DNA from: Diabrotica undecimpunctata
Taxonomy: Eukaryota; Arthropoda; Insecta; Coleoptera; Chrysomelidae
Assembly (NCBI RefSeq): GCF_040954645.1
Contig: NC_092808.1
Span: 83,697,389-83,761,388 of the forward strand
DNA length: 64,000 nt
Direction: 5' to 3'
In this document: piece by piece, positions 56,964-64,000 of the stretch
Layout of the letters: each line of letters opens with the position of its first letter
How positions within the stretch are numbered: the first letter of the stretch is position 1
Made by a program: the position numbers and the translations under genes
Notes under the pieces: model-generated
Database searches by the model: none
Seen by the model: only the letters and a program-made list of their open reading frames with translations
What the model was told of the DNA's origin: nothing

Positions 56964-58941
56964 GATAGATAGATAGATTAAGAGAGGTGGCCTTTCGGCC
57001 TATTCCACTGCGACCTTTTCAGATCTATTGTGGTCCTCTAGTCCTAGATAACATTCTCTAGCCTGACCCTTTTTATAAAGTCTAGTAGCTTCGAGACTGT
57101 ACCTTCCATGTAGCTATTTGCCGGTGGATTTTCTTCTCCTAATGCAAAGAACCGCACATTTGCCAGACTGTCACACTGACATAAAATGTGCTCTGCTGTT
57201 TCTTCTTCGAGGTGACAGAATCTGCACAGGTCATCATCTGATAATCCCATCAGCTTCAAGTGCCTATTCAGCTTACAGTGCCCTGTTAGAAGACCTACTA
57301 TGACCTTGACTGTTTTCCTGTCTTTGCTTATTAGGTCTGCCGTAAATTTTGGCGAATGTTCTGTAATGAACTGTTTCGCCTGTCTTTGTCCTGGTGAATT
57401 CCTCCACCATTCCAGAGATTTGCAAGCTACCCACTTCCTTGTAGCCGTTCTTGTTACTGATTTAGCAACTCCGCAGAAGGGTTCCGGTCCAATGAATGGC
57501 AATGATGAGCCTTGTTTGGCCATTTCATCTGCTTTTTCATTGCCCTTATGACCCTCGTGCCCCGGTACCCAGGCTACCGTAACCTTGCTACGGTCTCCTA
57601 GTTTATTTAGGGCACACACGCAATCCCATACTAGCTTAGAATTGACCTCTACGGAATTGAGTGCCTTAAGCGCTGCCTGACTATCTGTGAAGATAGCAAC
57701 TGAACAGAACGTTCTTTCCTGCCTTTCTATTTCTTCCACGCAGTGATGGATTGCAGTTATTTCCGCCTGGAAAACTGTCACATCCTTAGATAGACTTACC
57801 GGGAAATCTATCCCTTGATTTGTCCCTACTATGCCGGCTCCCACACCCTCCGATGTTTTTGAGCCATCCGTGTACCAGGTAGCAGCAGCTTGTATGGGTA
57901 CACCTTTATTCCAGTCTTCCCTGCCTGGTATTTTAATTGTGAACTTATTGTTAAAGCTATATCTCGTAACTGTTGCATCGATAGGTTTCCCCATCACAAT
58001 ATCGGCTTTTAGCTCCTCGATTAGCTTTCTGTTGTCAGTACCATGCATCTGGCTTATATGTCGCTGACTATGGATTAATCTGTGCATCACGGATCTGGCT
58101 TCGCCCTGTATAAAGATATGAAGTGGTGGTAGATTCAACAGGACTTCCAGCGATGCAGTAGGAGTTGTTTTTAAGGCCCCCGTAATACACAGGCATGCTA
58201 GCCTTTGTGTATTACCTAGCAGCCTTATTGCTCCCCCTTGCTGCGTCTTTGTCCACCACGTCACCGAGCCATAGGTTATCATGGGTCTAATAACCCTTGT
58301 ATATAGCCATAGAGTCATTTTGGGGTTAAGTCCCCAATTCTTACCGCACATTCTTCTACATCTGCCCAAGGACATAGTAGCTTTCTGTGTGGTTTTTAGA
58401 ATGTGAGTATTCCATGTAAGCCTATGATCAAAATATACCCCAAGGTATTTTGTTTCTTTGGCAAATGAAATCTCTGTTCTTCCCAGCACCGGTGGTTTTA
58501 GGCCTTGTAGTGCTGTTTTTTTGGTGAAGTTGACAATTTGTGTTTTCTGAGCATTGACTATCAGTCTCTCTTGTTTACACCAGTCGTCAACTATATTTAG
58601 GGCTGCTTGCATTCTCTCAGAAACTACCTGAGCACACCTGCCCCTGACAACGATTGCTATATCGTCAGCATATCCTAGACAATACAAGCCTTCTGTGGAC
58701 AGATTTCTGAGGAGATCATCTACCAAGGTTGCCCAAAGTAGAGGGGACAGAACTCCTCCTTGTGGACAGCCTCTGCCTACTTTTGCTTTGATGGTTGCTT
58801 TACCCAGAGTGGACATTACTGTCCTATTCTCCAGGGATGCCCTTATCCATCTGCATATTACCGCAGGTGCATCTCGTCTACTCATAGCCCCTATCAAAGA
58901 GCTGGTGGTAACATTATTAAATGCTATAAAAATCCCTTCTC
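56964..58941 (-). mobile_element. LOA-type LINE, 5'-truncated, with 12-bp TSD
   Basis: Both ends are marked by TTTTTTCTGGTA at 56952-56963 and 58942-58953 (plus strand). The minus-strand element starts inside RT motif A and ends in a (GATA)n tail (plus strand 56964-56979) with no poly(A). Length is 1978 bases. Intact truncation boundaries plus a perfect duplication show a recent insertion. Confidence 0.88.
57044..58941 (-). CDS. LOA-type LINE RT and RNase H, open but 5'-truncated
   Basis: Open from the 5' junction through 617+ codons; the annotated first codon is TTG at 58897, and the frame extends upstream through FIAFNNVTTSSL (a motif-A remnant) to the junction. From 58897: RGCPQGGVLSPLLW (42-55), GYADDIAIV (75-83, catalytic DD), KYLGVYFDHRLTW (150-162), ITYGSVTWW, TGALKTTPTASLEVLL, then RNase H WYTDGSK (Asp344), FQAEITAI (Glu379), IFTDSQAAL (Asp405), WVPGHEGHKGNEKADEMAK (443-461), and a C-terminal CRFCHLEEETAEHILCQC zinc-like block. 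Endonuclease and RT fingers are missing, so it cannot act alone. RNase H within ORF2 supports LOA or the I-group. Confidence 0.88.
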
Positions 58942-58953
58942 TTTTTTCTGGTA

Positions 58954-59200
58954 AGTTTCACATAGATCCAAATAGATCGTTACGATTTCTACAGTTATTT
59001 TTTGATACATCTGTTGTAATTTCTTTTAACATTATTATTCTAATTCCATGCATAATAGATTTATATGCTTTGTTAATCAGTTTAAAAGGTTCTTCCAAAT
59101 AAACATAAAATAAAAAATTCTGTTCATCTTTGAGGGTCAAATCAATTGTTCAGTTTTTCCAACCCTCATGATATTTTCATTATTTTATATATCATATATT
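58954..59200 (-). pseudogene. integrase N-terminal zinc region, split from its body
   Basis: The 60-codon frame 59140-58958 and the bases before 58954 read EPFKLINKAYKSIMHGIRII and MLKEITTDVSKN, then LCETYQKK up to the LINE junction. The H..H and C..C residues of the integrase zinc motif are partly present (HG retained; CETCQ reads CETY). The reading resumes at 56951 after removal of the LINE and one target duplication. Confidence 0.65.
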
Positions 59201-59389
59201 ATTACATGTTCATTATTTATTAAATTTTAAAAGTTTTTTTTTTGTAAGCCAAACCGTATTGTTCTTTTTACTATTCATCACTTTACGTAACTTTATATTT
59301 AAAAAAAAATAAAAAAATGATCGCTGGTAACGCTTTTTAAAAGAAATTTAACATGAATTTTACGGTCTGTAAAAGAAAATATGGCGCTT

Positions 59390-60235
59390 TATAAGAGGCC
59401 AAACAAGGGAAGTAAAGAAATTAATAAAAGCAAAACACATAGAAAAGGATACGTGGATTGACTACCTAAAAAAGCTCTATGTAGTGGAAAAACAAAATGC
59501 GCTAGACCGGAAACATGAAAAATGACCACAAATGATGAACTTAATATAAATGTACACGAAGTTCGTAAAATACTTGAAAAGCTGAAAAACAGAAAAACAG
59601 CAGGTAAAGACGGGATACCAAACGAATTACGGAAATGTTGTCGAGCAGCAATGACAAAACAATTAACATCATTAATTAATGAAATTATAAAATACTAATA
59701 AATTCTACTATTGCTCTGCACTACTGCTCTTAAATTTATTCATGGATAAAATCATCAAAAGCGTTAACAAAGAAACATGATACAGAACGGGATACAAAGA
59801 AATAAAAATACTCTGTTACGCAGACGTTGCAATATTGATAGCTCAAGATGAAGATATTCTGCAAAGACTGGTCCACAGATTTAACATAACAGCAAAAGAA
59901 TTTATGACAATCTCATCTCAGAAAACTAAAACAATGGTAATCACCAAAAATCCAAAAAAATATAAAATAGAAATTAATGGCATCAGTATTGAACAATTAA
60001 TGGAAATAAAATACACTGTCCAGCTATAGAGACCTAAACAAAGAAACAAGAGATCAAGTATAATAAGAAAATAGACTAGCAAGATGCCTCAATAACATTA
60101 TATGGCGAAACAAACACATTAACACTGAGATAAAGTCAAGAATTTATAAAGCCAGTGTAAGGCCAATAATGACATATACCTCAGAAACAAGAATCGACAC
60201 AAAAGACTTCTAAGAATATTTCTAATTAAAAAGCA
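59390..60235 (+). pseudogene. RTE-type LINE fragment
   Basis: Plus strand: VKKLIKAKHIEKDTWIDYLKK-like linker (about 59412-59475), an RT entry block AGKDGIPNEL (about 59602-59632), YADVAILIAQDED (about 59815-59850; YADD altered to YADV), the 64-codon frame 59835-60029 with LQRLVHRFNITAKEF and MTISSQKTKTMVI and IEQLMEIKY, then NKETRDQV.. and KSRIYKASVRPIMTYTSETR (about 60120-60190). Same subfamily as the 34776-35520 fragment on the other strand. Truncated RT, dead. Confidence 0.72.
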
Positions 60236-60497
60236 CGAATCACGTGCCAAATCAGGATAGAAATACTGTTGCTGTCTCAATCAACACTGCAGACTGAAGA
60301 TTGATTACGCACGAGGTAAACAAAGGCATCGTTATAATTTAAATTTCTTACTTTTACCAACATCGTCTGGAAAATGTATACAATTACCGGTAAAAGTAGG
60401 AAATAAAGAATTTTTAAAGAATATTTATTATATTTATCGTCGACTTAATTATCGGTTATACTGTACAACTAACAGATTATCTACTTTTACCGTAACA

Positions 60498-61841
60498 TAT
60501 ACACCACGAAATTAACATGGAGTATAATGGTTTCCTGAACGTTTAAGAAGCAGTTAATTCATACTGTAAAATATTAAAGCTATGTTAAACTTAATTGTAA
60601 ATACAAATATATTGTTAAACATAATATATTTTCTATAACATTTGTAATACAATTTTATTTAAAATATAGAATTCCCATTAATACCCTTTATAGCTTGAAG
60701 CAGTGGTAATAAAAAAACTTTTTTCAGTGTACAGTACCACTACCTATTTAAATTCACTAAACAAATACAAAAATGGGAATATTTATTTATTGATTTTTAT
60801 ACTTCACCTCGTTTAAAGACAATATTTACTTGAACGTTTTTCGTTGAAAATTTCATTAAAACAACACAAAAATCAAATGTAATATATATTGTGCAAATTT
60901 GAATTAAAAAACTGTGACAAAAAAAACGGAAACTACAAATAAAATTACTTCAAACTTAATTTATATATCTAGTAGGTACATAGATTTAAATTAATGTTAC
61001 TATAAAAATCAATTTTATTGCTGCCTGACTATTAATAAAACATCAAAACGAATGTTAAATTATAAAATATTTGAGCAACATTAGTTTGTTCGTCAATTTA
61101 TATTAAAAGGCTTATAGGAAATATAACGATGGCGATTGATGGCGATTTTATTGAAGTAATAAATGAATGAGTTTTATATATTTCCTTAACATAAATTTAT
61201 TGAGCTGTTAATATAATAGTGTCATAAAAATAACATCGTTATGGCGAAAATTGTGAAGATGGTAATAAAATTGTCCGTGGTACTTTTCTGCAGTCGAAAA
61301 CGGCTGTCTATTAATATTTTCATATACTTATCTTTTTAGAAAAATACTGAAATATATTTATCATTTTGATAGTATTAAGATCATTCCCCAATTTATTTAA
61401 AATTAATGATCATGGTCATGACAAATTTTATGGCGTGGTTTATTTAGAGTCGCGCGACATAAAGCGACTTAAACAGTAGATAAACCTAATAAATAATTAC
61501 AAAAAAATTATTATCTAAGAAGGCCATGAAACTATTTTATAGTTTTCATTAAAGCATAGATAGTTACGATGCAGTATGATGTGACGTTTATTATTGAAAA
61601 TAGGCGGGTGGCTTTTGTCTAAAAAGGTCGATTTCATACTCACAAGCTCAAACTTGTATTATTCAATAGAATGTAACGCCAACTTGCTATGTTTAAAAGT
61701 TTACCAAAAATTTTCGATTGCAACCTATTTATTTATAACGACAATTTTTAGACAAACTAAGTATAATAAATTGCTTCTTTTGCTTTAAAAAAACGTTTTT
61801 GTTAATTTAGGTTACCTAATTTAAGACAAAAGTTATTAGTT

Positions 61842-61844
<3 letters not shown>
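60498..61844. other. AT-rich sequence, no gene seen
   Basis: No open frame above 64 codons and no recognisable element. Ends at an (AT)n array. Confidence 0.45.

Positions 61845-61901
<57 letters not shown>
61845..61901. repeat. (AT)n array
   Basis: About 57 bases of TA directly before the 3' end of the minus-strand RTE relic. Confidence 0.93.
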
Positions 61902-61908
<7 letters not shown>

Positions 61909-61909
61909 C

Positions 61910-63085
61910 AACCTATACGCTGCCGAAGAAGCTGAGGCTGTTTCTACTTGAAGATCCTTTTTGTGTCGGGAACCGTTCCATTTTGGGCTAGGTTTTACTA
62001 TTTCTGGTGTGACTTCGCTGTTATCACTACTTTTCTCATTTCTTCTCTTTATTTGATTCTTATATTTTTAATTTCAATACTCCTTAAGTCTTCTTCCACT
62101 TGTTGGCTTCGTCTCAGTTTATGTCTGTCTCTGGTTTATTGACCTAGTGGTATCCATTTCTCCCTCTAACTCTCAACAGATCACTCTTCTGTCTTCTCAT
62201 TGTTTGTCCATATCATCTAGTTCTCTCTAACTTTTGTATATTGCTCTAACTATGTCCTTTTGACTCATGCAATCTTGTATTTCGTAATTTATTCATTGTC
62301 TTGCATTCTCTTTGTTTCCTTCTCTTTAATTCACGTATTTTTCTCATAACCTTCCTCTCAAAAACTGTTAGTTGCTCTTCTTATCTTGCTGTTTGTGTAA
62401 ATGTATTTGCAGCATATACTAGTATTGGTTTTATGGTCGGTTTGTAGATTTAAATTTTTATTTGTCTTCTTATCTCAAAAATTTTATTTGTTATATTAGT
62501 CTCTTGCTCTGGAGTCTTGGATAATTTTTCTTCTGTTTAGTTTATCAAACGACTGTTTCAAGTCTATAAAAAGTATATGTGTTTCTCGTATACTCGTATC
62601 TTTTCTCATTTACTTGTTTTAGCTTATGTATAGCGTCTATCGTAAATCATCTTTTTCTGAAACCGTACTGGTAATTTCCTGTACTTTTTTCTGTGTATAT
62701 TGTTAGTCTATCTCTAGTCATACCAGTCTTTATAGGTTAGATGAAGTAAATCAATTGCTTGGTAGATTTTACATATTCTATGGTGTCCTTGTTTTGGGAT
62801 TGTCACTATAATTCCATTCTTTCATTTTTTGGGCATTATTTCCTTACTTCCTATATTTTGTATTAGTTTATAAATCTGTTTGTATGGTGCGTCCCCACCG
62901 TATTATAAAAGTTCTGCATATTCCGTCTTCTCCCGCTGTTTCCTGTTTTTATGTTTGCATAATTTAGCTTTCACTTCTCTATAGGTCAGTTCTTTTTTTT
63001 TTCTTTATCTTGTTTCATGTTTATTATTGTTTGTCTTTCTTTTTCTTTATCTGTTTCCTGATATATTTATTACAAATACTTATGC
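61910..63085 (-). pseudogene. RTE-type LINE RT region, heavily decayed
   Basis: Minus-strand readings: TEYAELL*YGG block (about 62920-62880), a KNGIIVTIPKQG block (about 62825-62790), YQYGFRKR...IDAIHKLKQV (about 62680-62630), THILFIDLKQSFDKLN (about 62590-62545, motif A), then a jump past the YADD region to KPTIKPILVYAANTFTQTA and EEQLTVFERKVMRKIREFKR (about 62450-62330). The FADD part is deleted. Many stops. It ends at the (AT)n array. Confidence 0.6.
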
Positions 63086-63383
63086 CACTTTTCTGCTTGT
63101 ATAGCTATATTAGCTGACCGTGTTCGGATAATTAATTTTAAGTATTATAGTTTATTTTTATGAACGAGAGAGTAATTAGCATAATTTTAACTGGTAGCTC
63201 CGACCACTCCATGGGCGTGCTCAAGATTAATTGAAAAATTACTTTGAATAATTGTAAAAAATAAATGAATTCACATTTTTTTTAATTTTTAAAAATTACA
63301 AAAGAGAAAAAGAGTTTTTAAAACCGTCTAAGGTATGTTAAATAGATGAATAAAAATATTAATATAAAACTTACAGCTACTTG
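63086..63383. other. 3' flank of transposase, no gene seen
   Basis: AT-rich. It may contain the terminal repeat of the DD82E-type transposon, but the other end lies outside the window. Confidence 0.35.
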
Positions 63384-64000
63384 TTACAAATCCAAATCAG
63401 ATTCAGAAGATGAACTTTCAGAACCAAGATTTATAATAACTGGCTCGATCATTTTATCAGTAATATTGTCCAGCTTCTACATTTTTTCCTCTTCTTTAAT
63501 AGTGTGATTTACTGCCTTTTCCCAGTTTTCAGGTTTTACATTATTTACGGCCTCCAAAAACAACTGTTTAACATCATGAATTTTAAAAGTGATATTTTTT
63601 CTTGAAACTTCACTCTTTATCTGTGCCCATACCAGTTCAATCGGGTTTAATTCACAATGATATGGTGGGGATCTAAGTACTGTCATTCCACGATTTTTGG
63701 CAATTTCATCAATTTCGTATTTTTTAAATTTTTCTTTATGAAGGGCACACAACGAATAAAGTTCCTTTCTTATAGATCCGGGATGGTACGTAATATTGTT
63801 TAAACTCAGCCAATTCTGCAAGTCTTTTTTTAACCACTTGGTTGTGGGCAGTCCTTCTATAAGTCTGGAGTGATAACTTGCATTATCCATTACTATTACA
63901 CAGTTCTTAGGAAGAAGATCTATCATTTGTTCGAACCATTCTTGAAAGACATCAGCGTTCATGTCTTCATGGTAGTCACCGGTACGAGTTGATTCAAAAG
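63384..64000 (-). pseudogene. DD82E-type Tc1/mariner-related transposase, C-terminal part
   Basis: The frame is open from the window edge (TRTGDYHEDMNADVFQEWF) to 63480 and continues in frame past a TAG (63477-63479) through IEPVIINLGSESSSSESDLD to a natural-looking stop at 63384-63386. Catalytic blocks: VIVMDNASYHS (second Asp) and LNPIELVWAQIKSEV (Glu), with exactly 82 residues between Asp and Glu. DD82E is the spacing reported for the Sailor group of the IS630-Tc1-mariner superfamily (recalled, not searched). Between them lies an insertion with WLSLNNITYHP and LCALHKEKFKKYEIDEIAK. The N-terminus with the first Asp and DNA-binding domain lies beyond the window. The TAG removes about 31 acidic residues, so it may be inactive. 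Confidence 0.78.

Larger units (their letters stand above)
55587..60497 (-). mobile_element. integrase-type DNA transposon candidate (Ginger-like), with nested LINEs
   Basis: Left end 55587-55610 (TATCAAGGTAAAAGTAGATA) and right end (reversed, 60497 inward: TGTTACGGTAAAAGTAGATA) share a 16-base core GGTAAAAGTAGATAAT. TATA occurs on both flanks (55583-55586 and 60498-60501). Both ends also carry a subterminal TATACAATTACCGG motif (55644 and 60379). Between them on the minus strand is an integrase pseudogene. Ginger-type transposons encode gypsy-related integrases and give 4-bp duplications, which fits, but the outer TIR bases are diverged and the flanks AT-rich, so the ends are provisional. 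A LOA-type LINE and an RTE relic are nested inside. Confidence 0.45.

Noticed and set aside
57118..59102. Plus-strand ORFs of 61-135 codons over the LOA-type LINE
   Set aside because: Antisense shadows of the RT-RNase H frame; no motif of their own.
61948..62142. 64-codon plus-strand hydrophobic ORF
   Set aside because: Antisense to the RTE relic; hydrophobic because of T-rich codons.

Overview
This is a gene-poor, AT-rich stretch of an arthropod genome, most likely an insect and plausibly a beetle. The evidence is the mix of mobile-element families: RTE, Jockey, I-group and LOA-type LINEs, Penelope-like elements, Ty3/gypsy LTR elements, mariner-like and DD82E-type transposons, and long (AT)n arrays. 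I found no convincing host gene, tRNA or rRNA. Almost all recognisable coding sequence belongs to mobile elements, most of them broken and many nested. The species cannot be fixed from the sequence alone.

Layout. 0.8-3.6 kb: decayed Jockey-type LINE (-). 5.3-6.2 kb: mariner-like transposase relic (-), abutting a 5'-truncated but open Penelope-like ORF (+, 6186-7478). 8.0-13.9 kb: a tandem duplication of a unit of about 2.9 kb that joins a Penelope 3' end, a mariner relic, an (AT)n array and an inverted Penelope fragment. The second copy runs into an inverted repeat with arms of about 0.8 kb (13.05-14.71 kb). 16.1-18.6 kb: 3' end of an I-group LINE (+), split by a TIR element with an 8-bp target duplication, itself split by a TA-flanked mariner-type MITE. 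20.3-22.2 kb: RTE and I-group LINE relics (-). 23.1-30.06 kb: a Ty3/gypsy-like LTR element with both LTRs and open gag and protease, but nearly all reverse transcriptase, RNase H and integrase deleted. 30.8-31.7 kb: LOA-type LINE relic. 31.8-34.8 kb: a second gypsy-type element with a 5' LTR and no 3' LTR, lacking protease to RNase H. 34.8-39.0 kb: RTE and Jockey fragments. 39.24-40.67 kb: an unclassified TIR element between two (AT)n arrays, carrying a 143-aa ORF and repeated subterminal motifs.

41.6-44.6 kb: an RTE LINE with an unbroken endonuclease-reverse transcriptase ORF (the best candidate for a recently active element), ending in a (TGA)n tail. 44.7-48.3 kb: mariner relic and two RTE relics (-). 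49.0-49.3 kb: Penelope tail (-). 50.3-53.5 kb: RTE relic with its 5' UTR (+). 54.9-55.6 kb: LINE fragment. 55.59-60.50 kb: a decayed integrase-type DNA transposon candidate (-), interrupted by a LOA-type LINE flanked by a perfect 12-bp target duplication (56964-58941) and by an RTE relic. 61.9-63.1 kb: RTE relic (-). 63.4 kb to the window end: C-terminal part of a DD82E-type transposase (-).

The elements do not form a pathway. What ties them together is serial nesting, and repeated association of element ends with (AT)n arrays. The strongest leads are the 39.24-40.67 kb TIR element, the duplicated and inverted Penelope block, the two LTR elements that lost overlapping pol regions, and the nested elements at 17.4-18.5 kb and 55.6-60.5 kb whose order can be read from target duplications. 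All family assignments rest on motif recognition by eye; no search was run.
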